Notes: generated by a model not told the origin, from the letters alone. Shown: positions 9,885-21,680, numbered from the stretch's first letter. The stretch: DNA of 64,000 nucleotides from Agrobacterium tumefaciens (GCF_013318015.2 NZ_CP115841.1:2480001-2544000); one strand, 5' to 3'. Numbers and translations are program-made.

Positions 9885-10915
9885 GCCCCGGCTCCGCCGG
9901 CACGCACCCGCTGCACCAGCCTTGCAACGTTTTCCGGATCGGCCTGCGGCGTGATGCCATGGCCGAGATTGAAGATCAGCGGGCCCTGTCCCAGAGCCTG
10001 CAGCACAGCGTCGATACCGTCCTCCAGAGCCTTGCCACCCGCCACCATCAGCATGGGGTCCAGATTGCCCTGTACCGGGCCTTCCTTCTGCAAGTCCCTT
10101 GCGAAACCGAGTGGCACCGACCAGTCGAGGCCGATGGCGTCTGCGCCTGTTTTGCGGCGATAATCCTTCAAAAGATAACCGGCCCCCTTGGCGAAGGCGA
10201 TGATCTTCGCGGAGGGGCGGCGAGCGCGCACCGAAGCGATGATACGGGCGACGGGTTTTACCGCATATTCCTCGAATTCCCTCTCGCCGAGCACCCCGGC
10301 CCAGGAATCGAAAATCTGCACCGCATCGGCGCCGGCATCAATCTGCGCCACAAGGTAGTCGGCGGAAACCTCAGCCAGCAAGGCAAGAAGCTTTTCCATA
10401 GCTGCCGGCTCCCGATAACCGAACAACCGCGCCGGCGCCTGATCAGGCGTTCCGTGGCCGGCAATCATGTAGGTTGCGACCGTCCAGGGCGCACCGCAAA
10501 AACCGAGAAGCGTCGTCTCATCCGGCAAGGTATGGCGCAAACGTGAGACGGTTTCGAAAACGGGTGAAAGATGCGCAATCACATTGCTCGCATCCAGCCT
10601 GTCGATGCCATCCACATCGATCGGATCCATGGCCGGACCCTTTCCCTCGCTGAAGGAAACATTGCGATTAAACCCATCCGGTATCACCAGAATATCGGAA
10701 AAGAGGATAGCTGCATCAAGACCGAACCGGCGAATGGGCTGAAGGGTCACTTCGGTTGCCAGTTCGGGATTATAACAGAGATCGAGGAAACTGCCGGCGT
10801 TCTTTCGCGTTTCCCTGTACTCCGGAAGGTAACGCCCTGCCTGCCGCATCAGCCATATGGGCGGAGGTGTGACCGTCTGCCCGTTCAACACCTTTAAAAC
10901 CTTGCGCTCGCTCAT
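9881..10915 (-). CDS. hemE: Uroporphyrinogen decarboxylase HemE
   Basis: 344 residues from the ATG at 10915, chosen over one three codons earlier because [12 protein letters not shown] is the usual start. The hallmark [18 protein letters not shown] holds the arginines that bind the substrate carboxylates, and [14 protein letters not shown] is the second signature. It decarboxylates uroporphyrinogen III to coproporphyrinogen III. The gene points away from the origin region and borders it directly, as hemE does in Caulobacter and Rickettsia. Confidence 0.97.
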   Translation of the reverse strand: MSERKVLKVLNGQTVTPPPIWLMRQAGRYLPEYRETRKNAGSFLDLCYNPELATEVTLQPIRRFGLDAAILFSDILVIPDGFNRNVSFSEGKGPAMDPIDVDGIDRLDASNVIAHLSPVFETVSRLRHTLPDETTLLGFCGAPWTVATYMIAGHGTPDQAPARLFGYREPAAMEKLLALLAEVSADYLVAQIDAGADAVQIFDSWAGVLGEREFEEYAVKPVARIIASVRARRPSAKIIAFAKGAGYLLKDYRRKTGADAIGLDWSVPLGFARDLQKEGPVQGNLDPMLMVAGGKALEDGIDAVLQALGQGPLIFNLGHGITPQADPENVARLVQRVRAGGAGA

Positions 10916-11065
10916 GCCACCCAACTTCCAAAAAATAAAATCTAAGAGATTTAAAAGATTTTCTATTTCTTAGAGTCGGTGAGTAGCAAGGATTAAAATC
11001 TTTCCAGTCGATATGCCGCAGTCGGGTGTAAGCGCCAAGACCTGAACACGGCATTTCATCGCTTC

Positions 11066-11130
11066 ATCGCAATAAATTGGATAATAGATATTTATATAAT
11101 ATTTTCAGATATTTAAGTTATATCCTTTGA
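11066..11130. other. AT-rich probable DNA-unwinding element
   Basis: About 65 bp almost free of G and C (for example ATAATAGATATTTATATAAT) lies immediately left of the first DnaA-box-like 9-mer, the spacing expected for origin melting. It also contains a TTAAGTTA half-site reminiscent of CtrA boxes, but a full TTAA-N7-TTAA was not found. Confidence 0.6.
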
Positions 11131-11140
11131 AGCCGTTGCC

Positions 11141-11306
11141 TGTGGATCATCTGTGGACAGTTTTGAACAAGTTCAGAGTTTCCAGACAATTCACAGGCAT
11201 GCCTGATAGCAAGGACGCCACTTGCGGATTGTGGAAAAAACCCACTTTATCCACGAGGCGGCTCGGCCCGCGGAACAATTCGGAAGTTTGTCCCGGTTTA
11301 TCAACA
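11141..11306. promoter_or_regulatory. Cluster of DnaA-box-like 9-mers
   Basis: TGTGGATCA (11141-11149) is the reverse complement of the Caulobacter G-box TGATCCACA. TGTGGACAG (11152-11160) and TGTGGAAAA (11230-11238) are weaker. TTATCCACG (11247-11255) and TTATCAACA (11298-11306) each differ by one base from the consensus TTATCCACA. No box is a perfect match. Confidence 0.7.
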
Positions 11307-11322
11307 GCGAGAGAAAAACAGC

Positions 11323-12144
11323 GTGGAGAACAAAAAAAGTTTCTTCCATTTGCACCTGATTTCGGACTCAACAGGAGAGACTCTCATGTCGGCCGGTCGT
11401 GCCGTCTCGGCGCAGTTCCACGCTTCGATGCCGGTGGAACATGTTTATCCGATGATCAGGAACCAGAAGCAGCTCGCCCAGGTGGTGGATCTGATCGACA
11501 AGGAACCGGGCATCGTTCTTTATACGATCGTGGATCAGCAGCTGGCCGAGTTCCTGGATTTGCGCTGCCACGCGATCGGGGTGCCCTGCGTCAACGTCCT
11601 CGAGCCGATCATCGGCATTTTCCAGACCTATCTAGGCGCACCTTCGAGACGGCGGGTCGGGGCGCAGCACGCGCTGAACGCGGATTATTTCGCCCGGATC
11701 GAAGCGCTCAATTTTGCGATGGACCATGATGACGGGCAAATGCCGGAAAGCTATGACGAAGCCGATATCGTCATCATTGGGATCAGTCGAACGTCGAAAA
11801 CACCGACAAGCATCTATCTCGCCAACAGAGGCATAAAGACCGCCAATATACCGGTCGTTCCAAACGTGCCGTTGCCGGAAAGCCTTTATGCCGCCACCCG
11901 TCCTCTGATCGTTGGTCTTGTCGCGACATCGGACCGCATATCCCAGGTTCGTGAAAACCGGGAACTCGGTGCGACTGGCGGATTTGACAGCGGACGCTAC
12001 ACGGATCGCGCCACCATCATGGAAGAGCTGAAATATGCGCGTGCGCTCTGTGCCCGTAACAATTGGCCGCTGATCGATGTTACACGCCGCTCCATAGAGG
12101 AAACGGCCGCGGCAATCCTTGCCCTTCGCCCGAGGACACGATAA
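11323..12144 (+). CDS. Pyruvate,phosphate dikinase / PEP synthase regulatory protein (DUF299)
   Basis: 273 residues from a GTG start. Family features are [20 protein letters not shown] near the N-terminus and the P-loop-like [15 protein letters not shown] at about residues 153-167. The family is a bifunctional serine/threonine kinase and pyrophosphorylase that switches PPDK or PEP synthase off and on; which of the two is the target cannot be told from the window. It is the first gene to the right of the origin and starts the run to maf-aroE-coaE-dnaQ. Its promoter must lie inside the origin region. Confidence 0.88.
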   Translation: MENKKSFFHLHLISDSTGETLMSAGRAVSAQFHASMPVEHVYPMIRNQKQLAQVVDLIDKEPGIVLYTIVDQQLAEFLDLRCHAIGVPCVNVLEPIIGIFQTYLGAPSRRRVGAQHALNADYFARIEALNFAMDHDDGQMPESYDEADIVIIGISRTSKTPTSIYLANRGIKTANIPVVPNVPLPESLYAATRPLIVGLVATSDRISQVRENRELGATGGFDSGRYTDRATIMEELKYARALCARNNWPLIDVTRRSIEETAAAILALRPRTR

Positions 12145-12175
12145 TCCGGATCGCACCATTCGGAGCAGATAGTCG

Positions 12176-12775
12176 ATGAAACAAGAGTTGATCCTCGCCT
12201 CGTCCAGCGCATCCCGTCAGATGTTGATGCGCAATGCGGGGCTGACATTTTCGGCGATCCCGGCGGATATTGACGAGCGCGCGCTCGACGAGCAGCTGGA
12301 AAAAAATGGCGCAAAGCCGGAAGAGGTTGCGCTGGAACTGGCCAAGGCCAAGGCGCTCGCGGTAAGTGCCCTGCATCCGCAAGCACTCGTTCTTGGATGC
12401 GACCAGACGATGGCGCTCGGTGCCCGGGTGTACCACAAGCCAAAAACCATGGCCGAAGCCGAAGCACATTTGCTCTCATTATCCGGCAAGGTTCATCGAT
12501 TGAACAGTGCAGCCGTTCTTGCCCGCGGGGGTGATGTCGTATGGCAGACGATCTCCAGTGCCGAGCTTTCGGTGCGAACTTTGAGCGCCGAATTCGTCTC
12601 CCGCCACCTGCAACGCGTGGGTGAAAAGGCCTTGACCAGTGTCGGTGCCTATCAGCTCGAGGGCGAAGGAATCCAGCTATTTACTTCGATAGAGGGGGAT
12701 TATTTCACCATTCTTGGCCTGCCGCTTCTGCCTCTCTTAATGAAACTGCGCGACATGGATGTCATCGATGGCTGA
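12176..12775 (+). CDS. maf: Maf family nucleoside triphosphate pyrophosphatase
   Basis: 199 residues. The N-terminal [17 protein letters not shown] is the Maf signature, and [10 protein letters not shown] carries the catalytic Asp. Maf proteins hydrolyse noncanonical or excess nucleoside triphosphates (dTTP/UTP or m7GTP depending on subtype) to monophosphates and pyrophosphate. I could not assign the subtype. Its last 8 bp overlap the aroE start (ATGGCTGA), which implies translational coupling. A parS-like site begins at its stop codon. Confidence 0.88.
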   Translation: MKQELILASSSASRQMLMRNAGLTFSAIPADIDERALDEQLEKNGAKPEEVALELAKAKALAVSALHPQALVLGCDQTMALGARVYHKPKTMAEAEAHLLSLSGKVHRLNSAAVLARGGDVVWQTISSAELSVRTLSAEFVSRHLQRVGEKALTSVGAYQLEGEGIQLFTSIEGDYFTILGLPLLPLLMKLRDMDVIDG

Positions 12776-13628
12776 TTCACGTGAAACATTAACTATAAAC
12801 GCCTTCGTTGTCGGTTATCCGATCAAGCACTCCCGGTCACCGATCATCCATTCCTACTGGCTGAAAAAATTCGGGATACCCGGCTCCTATAAGGCCATTG
12901 AGGTTGCCCCCGATGACTTCCCCGATTTCATCTCGGCACTAAAAGAACAGGGACCTGGTGCAGCGGTGGGTGGCAACGTCACCATTCCGCACAAGGAAGC
13001 GGCCTTTAAGTTGGCGGACAGTCCCGATGAGCTGGCGGAGGAACTGGGTGCAGCCAATACCGTCTGGATGGAAGAGGGCAGGCTGCATGCCACCAACACG
13101 GATGGCTATGGCTTCGTTTCCAATCTCGATGAGCGCCATCCCGGATGGGAGAAAACCGACCGGGCGGTGGTGTTCGGAGCCGGCGGTGCAAGCAGGGCCG
13201 TCGTTCAGTCGCTGCGGGACCGCGGCATTGCCGAAATCCACGTCCTGAACCGCACGGTCGAACGTGCCCGTGAAATGGCCGACCGTTTCGGTGCACGGGT
13301 TTTTTCTCATCCTCAGGGCGCACTTCATGAAGTCATGCAGGACGCCGGGTTGTTTGTGAACACGACATCGCTGGGTATGGACGGAACGGAAGCGCCCGAG
13401 ATTGATTTTTCGCCGCTCGCTGCAAGTGCTGTTGTAACCGATATCGTCTATGTGCCGTTGAGAACCCCCATCCTCCAGATGGCGCAGACACAGGGTATTG
13501 CGACGGTCGATGGGCTTGGCATGCTCCTTCATCAGGCAAAACCCGGCTTTAAAAAATGGTTCGGCAAAACGCCGGAAGTTGATGACACTCTTCGTTCCCT
13601 CATCATTGAGGATATGGAGAAACATTGA
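12768..13628 (+). CDS. aroE: Shikimate dehydrogenase AroE
   Basis: 286 residues from the ATG at 12768. The substrate-binding segment [14 protein letters not shown], the catalytic lysine in GGNVTIPHK, the aspartate in NTDGYGF and the NADP loop [12 protein letters not shown] are all present. It reduces 3-dehydroshikimate to shikimate for aromatic amino acids, and so feeds the tryptophan pathway whose trpFBA genes lie further right. Residues 3-7 (DSRET) are encoded by the parS-like palindrome, matching the SRET peptide that parS imposes on rsmG. The stop overlaps the coaE ATG by one base. Confidence 0.96.
   Translation: MADSRETLTINAFVVGYPIKHSRSPIIHSYWLKKFGIPGSYKAIEVAPDDFPDFISALKEQGPGAAVGGNVTIPHKEAAFKLADSPDELAEELGAANTVWMEEGRLHATNTDGYGFVSNLDERHPGWEKTDRAVVFGAGGASRAVVQSLRDRGIAEIHVLNRTVERAREMADRFGARVFSHPQGALHEVMQDAGLFVNTTSLGMDGTEAPEIDFSPLAASAVVTDIVYVPLRTPILQMAQTQGIATVDGLGMLLHQAKPGFKKWFGKTPEVDDTLRSLIIEDMEKH
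12773..12788. other. parS site (15/16 match)
   Basis: TGATTCACGTGAAACA has one mismatch to the consensus. It spans the maf stop codon and aroE codons 2-7, about 1.5 kb right of the candidate oriC. Confidence 0.85.
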
Positions 13629-14236
13629 TGATCGTCATCGGTCTCACCGGCTCGATCGGAATGGGAAAAACGACCACGGCGAAACTGTTTGCCGCGGAAG
13701 GGATACCGGTTCTCGATTCTGATGCGGTCGTGCACGACCTCTATTCAGCAGAAGCCGTGCCGATGATCGAAGCCGCCTTTCCGGGCACGACCATTTCCGG
13801 CACGGTCGACCGTCTTGAACTCGCTAACATCCTCAGGGAGAATCCGGCTAATTTTAGAAAGCTGGAAGCAATCGTCCATCCGCTTGTTCGTGAAAGACAG
13901 GAAGCTTTCCTCCGTAAGGCGAGAGAGGAAAATCAAAATTTCGCCGTTCTCGATATCCCGCTACTGTTTGAAACCGGCGGGGAAACGAGGGTCGATAAAG
14001 TAGTCGTTGTTAGTTGCGCGCCGGAAATACAGCGCCAGCGGGTTTTGTCCCGTCCCGGCATGACGGAAGAGAAATTCGAAATGATATTGGCCCGGCAGAT
14101 GCCCGATGCCGAAAAGCGCCGGCGCGCCGATTTTATCATCGATAGCGGAAATGGTGTCGAAGCGGCATGGGATCAGGTAAGAGAAATTCTGCAGAGACTA
14201 AGTGCCGGTTCGGGCAACGGAGAGAAAAATGCGTGA
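13628..14236 (+). CDS. coaE: Dephospho-CoA kinase CoaE
   Basis: 202 residues from the ATG that shares one base with the aroE stop; an in-frame TTG one codon earlier is possible. The P-loop GLTGSIGMGKTTTAKLF opens the protein. VLDSDAVVHDL and the lid-region RVLSRPGMTEEKF follow. It phosphorylates dephospho-CoA in the last step of CoA synthesis; the first step, coaA, is about 38 kb to the right. It overlaps dnaQ by 8 bp, so aroE-coaE-dnaQ form one tightly coupled operon. Confidence 0.95.
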   Translation: MIVIGLTGSIGMGKTTTAKLFAAEGIPVLDSDAVVHDLYSAEAVPMIEAAFPGTTISGTVDRLELANILRENPANFRKLEAIVHPLVRERQEAFLRKAREENQNFAVLDIPLLFETGGETRVDKVVVVSCAPEIQRQRVLSRPGMTEEKFEMILARQMPDAEKRRRADFIIDSGNGVEAAWDQVREILQRLSAGSGNGEKNA

Positions 14237-14930
14237 GATCATTTTCGATACGGAAACCACAGGCCTTGAATCGAAACTAGACCGCGTGATCGAAATCGGC
14301 GGCATCGAGCTCAACAACCATTTTCCGACCGGCCGCACATTGCATATTTATATCAACCCGGAAGATCGCAAGGTTCACCCGGACGCGCTTGCGGTGCATG
14401 GCATCACCGACGACTTCCTGAAAGACAAGCCGAAATTCGCCGAAGTCGTCGACGAAATCCGCGAATTTTTTGAAGGTGCCCGCTGGGTGGCGCATAATGC
14501 GACATTCGACATGGGTTTCATCAATGCGGAATTTGCCCGCCTCGGCATTGCGCCGGTCTCATCTGAATTGGTGACGGATACGCTTTCGCTTGCACGCCGC
14601 AAGCACCCGATGGGTCCGAATTCCCTCGATGCACTTTGCCGACGTTACGGGATCGACAACTCCCACCGCACCAAGCACGGCGCGCTTCTCGACTCCGAAC
14701 TGCTCGCCGAAGTCTACATAGAAATGATTGGTGGGCGCCAGACAGCGCTCGGTTTCGGTTCCGGCTCCAAACAGCAAGCGGTCACTATCGAGGATGATGA
14801 TGTCCCGAATGAGCCGTTGCAAAGGCCCCATCCTCTACCATCAAGACTGGATGCGGAGACCATCGCGGCGCACGGCAAGCTCGTTCTCGGCATGGGCGAC
14901 AAGGCGATCTGGAACCGTTACCAGAATTAA
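14229..14930 (+). CDS. dnaQ: DNA polymerase III epsilon subunit (3'-5' proofreading exonuclease)
   Basis: 233 residues from the ATG at 14229, which gives the expected start MREIIFDTETTGLE. The exonuclease motifs are complete: DTETTG (Exo I), HNATFDMGF (Exo II) and HGALLDSELL (Exo III, DEDDh type). A C-terminal tail beyond about residue 180 should bind the polymerase alpha subunit. Its place near the origin with coaE and aroE is common in alphaproteobacteria. A strong terminator follows. Confidence 0.96.
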   Translation: MREIIFDTETTGLESKLDRVIEIGGIELNNHFPTGRTLHIYINPEDRKVHPDALAVHGITDDFLKDKPKFAEVVDEIREFFEGARWVAHNATFDMGFINAEFARLGIAPVSSELVTDTLSLARRKHPMGPNSLDALCRRYGIDNSHRTKHGALLDSELLAEVYIEMIGGRQTALGFGSGSKQQAVTIEDDDVPNEPLQRPHPLPSRLDAETIAAHGKLVLGMGDKAIWNRYQN

Positions 14931-14983
14931 GTGCGCCTGGCGCTTAGATGCGCCGTTGAAAAATGACGAGAAGCGTCAAATAA

Positions 14984-15010
14984 AAAACCCGGGCGATGAA
15001 CCCGGGTTTT
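14984..15010. terminator. Bidirectional terminator between dnaQ and secB
   Basis: A 10-bp stem AAAACCCGGG/CCCGGGTTTT has a 7-nt loop, an A-run on the left and a T-run on the right. It serves the convergent dnaQ and secB. Confidence 0.88.
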
Positions 15011-15050
15011 GTTTTGTGTGAACTCTAAAAAGAGCGGCGTCACGTACAAT

Positions 15051-15533
15051 TCAGTTCGGTACGGCCTGAACCTTGGCTCTGGCCTGTTCCTCGGCAACGC
15101 GCTGCGAAAACATCTGCGCGAAATCGATCGGATCGATCATCAGCGGCGGGAAGCCACCATTGCGGGTGACATCGGCGATGATCTGGCGTGCGAAGGGGAA
15201 CAGCAGGCGCGGGCACTCAATGAACAGCACCGGCAGCATATGTTCCTGCGGGAAACCGGCAATGCGGAACACGCCGCCATAAACCAGCTCGGCTGCAAAC
15301 AGAACCTTGTCGCCATCCTTGGCTTCGGCATTCAGCGTCAGCACAACGTCGAAATCCGAACCCGAAATCGGGTTTGCGTTGACATTGACATTGATGTTGA
15401 TCGACGGCGCATTGTCACGAGCCTGAAGCGAACGAGGAGCACCCGGATTTTCGAAAGAAAGATCCTTGATGTACTGGGTAAGAATGTTGAGGGAAGGACT
15501 AACTGCGCCCTGTGCGCCATTTTCAGCGGTCAT
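15051..15533 (-). CDS. secB: Protein-export chaperone SecB
   Basis: 160 residues. [20 protein letters not shown] is the conserved N-terminal strand region, and [50 protein letters not shown] matches the family core in order. SecB tetramers hold preproteins unfolded and deliver them to SecA. It lies head-to-tail with fxsA on the leftward strand, within an otherwise rightward block, and ends against the dnaQ terminator. GAGGAAACGTA precedes the ATG. Confidence 0.95.
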   Translation of the reverse strand: MTAENGAQGAVSPSLNILTQYIKDLSFENPGAPRSLQARDNAPSININVNVNANPISGSDFDVVLTLNAEAKDGDKVLFAAELVYGGVFRIAGFPQEHMLPVLFIECPRLLFPFARQIIADVTRNGGFPPLMIDPIDFAQMFSQRVAEEQARAKVQAVPN

Positions 15534-15632
15534 TACGTTTCCTCGCGGCGTGATTTCGTGGAAGGCGGTCTATCATTTCGACTTGAGCCTTACAACCCTC
15601 GTGCTCTCGGCTCCCTAACCCTTTGCCGTGCT

Positions 15633-16190
15633 TCAGGGTTTGGGCAGGTTGCGATCATCCGGCTTTTGGGACCAGGGAGAATCCTTGGGCCCTTCGCGGT
15701 GAAACTCCTGTTCGTCGAGGTCCACGACCTTGGAGCTACCCTTATTTCCCTGACCATTGCTGAACCCGGAAAAGTCACCGGGTTGCGGCCCGGTCTGGCC
15801 GCCGGGTTGACCCGACTGGCGAAAAGAACCGGCCACGACGACGCGGGGTCCGAGGATCTTCCAGAAAAAACGTCTCACCGTTTTCGACAGAAGCAGGAGA
15901 CCGAGTATATCGGTGATGAAACCCGGGATGAACAGCAGGATGCCCGCCACGACGCGCATGGCGCCATTGACCAGCTCATCGGCAGGCTGGGCGCCGGTAC
16001 GACCTGCGGCCTGAAGATTTCTCACCATGCCGATGCCGCCGAGCCGCAGGATCAGCAACCCCAGAAACGACGTGAACAGGACGAGCGCCAATGTCAGCCA
16101 CAGACCGATTGTCTTGCCGACGATGATGAAACCGGCAATTTCCAGGATTGGCATCATCAGGATGACGATGGGGAGAAAGGAAAAACGCAT
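15633..16190 (-). CDS. fxsA: FxsA family membrane protein
   Basis: 185 residues. Three to four hydrophobic segments occupy the first about 120 residues (LPIVILMMPILEIAGFIIVG, LTLALVLFTSFLGLLILR, VVAGILLFIPGFITDILGLLLL). The tail is hydrophilic and rich in Gly and Gln. E. coli FxsA is an inner-membrane protein known for relieving F-plasmid exclusion of phage T7; its physiological role is unclear. It is divergent from timA, with a 141-bp gap between the start codons. Confidence 0.85.
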   Translation of the reverse strand: MRFSFLPIVILMMPILEIAGFIIVGKTIGLWLTLALVLFTSFLGLLILRLGGIGMVRNLQAAGRTGAQPADELVNGAMRVVAGILLFIPGFITDILGLLLLSKTVRRFFWKILGPRVVVAGSFRQSGQPGGQTGPQPGDFSGFSNGQGNKGSSKVVDLDEQEFHREGPKDSPWSQKPDDRNLPKP

Positions 16191-16331
16191 CTTCTAGCCT
16201 TGCGTGTGCATCTCTGGCAGATTGCCGGTTCCCGAGAACACCGATGATTGAATCTGCACATTTGAATGATGATAAGATGCAGACTATATGATGTTCAGGT
16301 TTTTGAATTTAAATGGCGGTTTTGGTAAAAG

Positions 16332-17030
16332 ATGGGCTTTAGCGACTTTATCACATTGTTTTTTCTCGTTGCAGCGGTGCTGATCTTTCTTCAGCTGCGC
16401 AGCGTTCTTGGTCGCCGAACCGGCAATGAGAAGCCGCCATTCGACCCTTACACGCCGCGCGATGTCGCGAAAGGCCCCGTCACGGACGATAACAAGGTCG
16501 TGACCCTGCCCAAACGCTCTGAGGCGGAGGACGAAAACCGCTTTGCCGAGGCGGATGCTCTGGCACCCGTCGATACTGCCTTGAATACATCCCTGCGCGA
16601 GCTGATGACCAAGGACCCGACCTTCCGCCCCAAGGAATTCCTGAACGGCGCCCGCATGGCCTATGAGATGATCGTCATGGGTTTTGCCGATGGTGACCGC
16701 AAGACGTTGAAGAACCTTCTGTCGAAGGAAGTTTTCGACGGGTTCGAGGCGGCCATTTCCGAGCGGGAAAGTCGCGGCGAGGTGGTCAAGTCCACTTTCG
16801 TGGGAATAGAGAAGGCCGATATCACCCAGGCCGGTATCCGCGATTCCGAAGAGCAGATCACGCTCAGAATAGTCAGCCAGCTGATTTCGGCCACCTATGA
16901 CAAGGATGGCAAGCTGGTGGACGGCGATCCCGATGCGGTTGCGGAAGTGGACGACATCTGGACCTTCTCGCGTGATGTCCGCTCGCGCGATCCCAACTGG
17001 AAGCTGATCGCCACTGAATCCGAGCAATGA
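16332..17030 (+). CDS. timA: Tim44/TimA family membrane-anchored protein
   Basis: 232 residues. One N-terminal membrane segment (about residues 5-22, ITLFFLVAAVLIFLQL) is followed by a charged linker and a C-terminal Tim44-like domain from about residue 90 (FLNGARMAYEMIVMGFADGDRKTLKNLLSKEVFDGF). The mitochondrial relative anchors Hsp70 at the import channel. The bacterial homologues are inner-membrane proteins of unsettled role in envelope protein traffic. It overlaps mltA by 4 bp, the first of a chain timA-mltA-smr-XRE with ATGA-type overlaps. Confidence 0.85.
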   Translation: MGFSDFITLFFLVAAVLIFLQLRSVLGRRTGNEKPPFDPYTPRDVAKGPVTDDNKVVTLPKRSEAEDENRFAEADALAPVDTALNTSLRELMTKDPTFRPKEFLNGARMAYEMIVMGFADGDRKTLKNLLSKEVFDGFEAAISERESRGEVVKSTFVGIEKADITQAGIRDSEEQITLRIVSQLISATYDKDGKLVDGDPDAVAEVDDIWTFSRDVRSRDPNWKLIATESEQ

Positions 17031-18139
17031 ATACGCCCTTTTCGTTCGAAGAAGTTTCTTTCGGTGATCTGCCGGGATGGCAGGAGGATGATCCGCGTAA
17101 GCTGTTTCCGGCGATGCGGACGATCCTGTCACATCTTCGGAATTCAAAACCCTACAGGACCGGCGCGCTGGGTCTCACCGCCGGCGAACTGGCCTCGCTT
17201 CTGGAACTGGCCGATGAGGAACAAGCGGATAGTCCCCAGCAGGCCCGCCGGTTTTTCGAGACGAATTGTGTACCTTTCAAAATTTCACCACCCGGCGGAA
17301 AACGCGGTTTTGTAACTGCCTTTTATGAACCGGAGCTTGAGGTATCGTCAGTCCGCGACGATGTCTGGAAGTATCCGCTCTACCGCCGCCCACCGGAGCT
17401 GGTGGATATCGATGACGAAAATCGCCCGAGCGGTTTTGATCCGTCCTATGCTTTTGGCAGAGAGGGCGAGGACGGCATTTCCTATTTTCCCGATCGCCGC
17501 GCGATCGACGAAGGATATCTGCAGGGCAGGGGGCTTGAGATTGCCTGGGCGAGATCGAAGGTCGATCTGTTTTTCGTCCACGTTCAGGGTGCTGCCCGTC
17601 TTCTGTTTCCTGATGGAGAGGTGAAACGCATCACCTATGCCGCCAAGGCCGGGCATCCGTTCTCGCCGATCGGTCGGTTGCTTCTGGATCGTGGGGAACT
17701 GGATCCGAAAACGATCTCGATGCAGACAATTCGCAAATGGCTCGCCGACCATCCGGATGAGGTGGATGGGGTGCTATGGCATAATCGCTCCTATATTTTT
17801 TTCCGGGAGGCTGATGTTGCCGGTCTGGATATGGGACCGATCGCCGCCGCCAAGGTGCCGCTGGTCGCGGGGCGGGCGCTTGCGGTGGACAGGCTCATCC
17901 ACACCTTCGGTTTTCCCGTCTTTATCCATGCGCCGTCATTGACCCACCTGGATAATGGCAAGCCCTTCGCGCGGTTGATGCTGGCGCTCGATACCGGCTC
18001 GGCCATCGTTGGCCCGGCACGCGGCGACATTTTCACCGGCTCGGGTTTCGAAGCCGGGGAACTTGCAGGCACAGTGCGCAACGACGCCGATTTCTATATG
18101 CTGCTGCCGCATGTTGCTGCGAAAAGGTATCGGCGATGA
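17027..18139 (+). CDS. mltA: MltA-family lytic murein transglycosylase without a visible signal peptide
   Basis: 370 residues. The MltA barrel domain shows GFVTAFYEPELEVSS near residue 90 and IDEGYLQGRGLEIAWARSKVDLFFVHVQGAARLLFPDG centrally. The C-terminal 3D domain has LALDTGSAIVGPARGDIF, including the Asp that is catalytic in MltA. The family cleaves glycan strands to 1,6-anhydro-MurNAc products. The N-terminus MNTPFSFEEVSFGDLPGWQ is hydrophilic and an in-frame TGA lies four codons upstream, so no signal peptide or lipobox can be added. The export route is unknown. It is overlapped by timA upstream and smr downstream. Confidence 0.88.
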   Translation: MNTPFSFEEVSFGDLPGWQEDDPRKLFPAMRTILSHLRNSKPYRTGALGLTAGELASLLELADEEQADSPQQARRFFETNCVPFKISPPGGKRGFVTAFYEPELEVSSVRDDVWKYPLYRRPPELVDIDDENRPSGFDPSYAFGREGEDGISYFPDRRAIDEGYLQGRGLEIAWARSKVDLFFVHVQGAARLLFPDGEVKRITYAAKAGHPFSPIGRLLLDRGELDPKTISMQTIRKWLADHPDEVDGVLWHNRSYIFFREADVAGLDMGPIAAAKVPLVAGRALAVDRLIHTFGFPVFIHAPSLTHLDNGKPFARLMLALDTGSAIVGPARGDIFTGSGFEAGELAGTVRNDADFYMLLPHVAAKRYRR

Positions 18140-18705
18140 AGGGCAGTCGAAAGCTTGGCAAGGAAGAACGCATTCTGTGGGGTAAGGTCGCAAGAACAGC
18201 CAGACCCATCTCCGGCAGGCTGGAAGATTTGCTGGCTTTCGACGATATCGAGGAAGCCGCGGCGGAACCTGTCGTCCCGCAAACGGCAAACGCCGTCTTC
18301 CCTAGGATGCTCGCGGAGCCGGTGGACGTTTCGACCTTTACGCCGGACAAGAAGCCAAAAATTCATCAACCGATGGAAAAGCCGGTTAAGCGCAAGTTGA
18401 CGCGCGGGCGGTTGCCGCTGGAAGGCCGTATCGATCTGCATGGCATGTTTCAGAGCGAAGCCCATGCGGTTCTGCTCGATTTTTTATTGCGGGCGCACGA
18501 ACGGGGCCTCCGGCACGTGCTCGTCATCACCGGTAAGGGTCGCTCCATCGGCAGCGATGGTGCGCTGAAAAGGGCCGTGCCCATGTGGTTCGCCAAACCG
18601 GAATATCGTTACTTGATTTCATCCTATGAGGATGCATCCGCCAATCACGGCGGCGATGGCGCTCTCTATGTCCGTTTGGCGCGCCGCAAGGGTGAAAAAT
18701 CATGA
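18136..18705 (+). CDS. Smr domain protein
   Basis: 189 residues. The first about 90 are low-complexity and charged. The C-terminal Smr domain (about residues 95-185) has the IDLHGM motif, then LRHVLVITGKGRSIGS with the TGKG loop, both typical of the MutS2/Smr nuclease fold. Stand-alone Smr proteins in other bacteria cleave DNA or RNA, including rescue of collided ribosomes by SmrB; the substrate here is unknown. It overlaps mltA and the XRE gene by 4 bp each. Confidence 0.88.
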   Translation: MKGSRKLGKEERILWGKVARTARPISGRLEDLLAFDDIEEAAAEPVVPQTANAVFPRMLAEPVDVSTFTPDKKPKIHQPMEKPVKRKLTRGRLPLEGRIDLHGMFQSEAHAVLLDFLLRAHERGLRHVLVITGKGRSIGSDGALKRAVPMWFAKPEYRYLISSYEDASANHGGDGALYVRLARRKGEKS

Positions 18706-19067
18706 CGCCCTTTGCAGAAGCCGTGCGGCTGCTTCGTGAGCGCAAGGGCGTGACTCAGAAGGAGATGGCAGCGGCAATCGGCGTTTCCCCCGCTTATCTC
18801 TCGGCACTGGAGCACGGCAAACGCGGCAAACCGAGCTTCGATCTCCTCCAGCGCATCGCCGGATATTTCAACATCATCTGGGATGAGGCGGAGGAATTGT
18901 TCTTTCTCGCCGGCTCCTCCGACCCCAAGGTGGCGATCGACACGGTCGGTCTGCCGCCGCAATATACGGCTTTTGCCAATCGGCTGGCGCGGGATATTCG
19001 CAAGCTGCCGCTGAGTGTGATAGAGGAACTGTCAGCGGTGCTACAAAAAAGCCGTTCTTGCGATTGA
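18702..19067 (+). CDS. XRE-family helix-turn-helix regulator
   Basis: 121 residues. The HTH at about residues 6-60 reads LRERKGVTQKEMAAAIGVSPAYLSALEHGKRGKPSFDLLQRIAGYF, a textbook Cro/C1 fold. A 60-residue C-terminal part is unlike any domain I recognise. It closes the timA-mltA-smr operon and precedes gyrB. Its targets are unknown; autoregulation or control of the envelope operon is a guess. Confidence 0.85.
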   Translation: MTPFAEAVRLLRERKGVTQKEMAAAIGVSPAYLSALEHGKRGKPSFDLLQRIAGYFNIIWDEAEELFFLAGSSDPKVAIDTVGLPPQYTAFANRLARDIRKLPLSVIEELSAVLQKSRSCD

Positions 19068-19189
19068 AACCCCTCTATCCCCTGCTTTATGCAGCGTTCT
19101 GAGGCATGTGGCCTTTGGGATTGAGTGTAGAATTTCTATAGTCGTATGTCGGATTTGAGTGATTCGCGGGCTTCAGGCCTTCTCACTGA

Positions 19190-21658
<2,469 letters not shown>

Positions 21659-21680
21659 TCCTGTGGGACGTCTCGCGTGA

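Larger units (their letters stand above)
10916..11322. other. oriC: Candidate chromosomal origin of replication (oriC)
   Basis: This is a 407-bp noncoding gap between divergent hemE and a DUF299 gene. The left half is AT-rich, including an inverted repeat TCTAAGA/TCTTAGA at 10941-10947 and 10968-10974. The centre (11066-11130) is nearly all A+T, and the right half carries several DnaA-box-like 9-mers. Genes on both sides run outward, and parAB with parS sites lie within a few kb. The hemE/DUF299 junction is the known origin location in Caulobacter and other alphaproteobacteria. No coding sequence is supported here. Confidence 0.85.
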
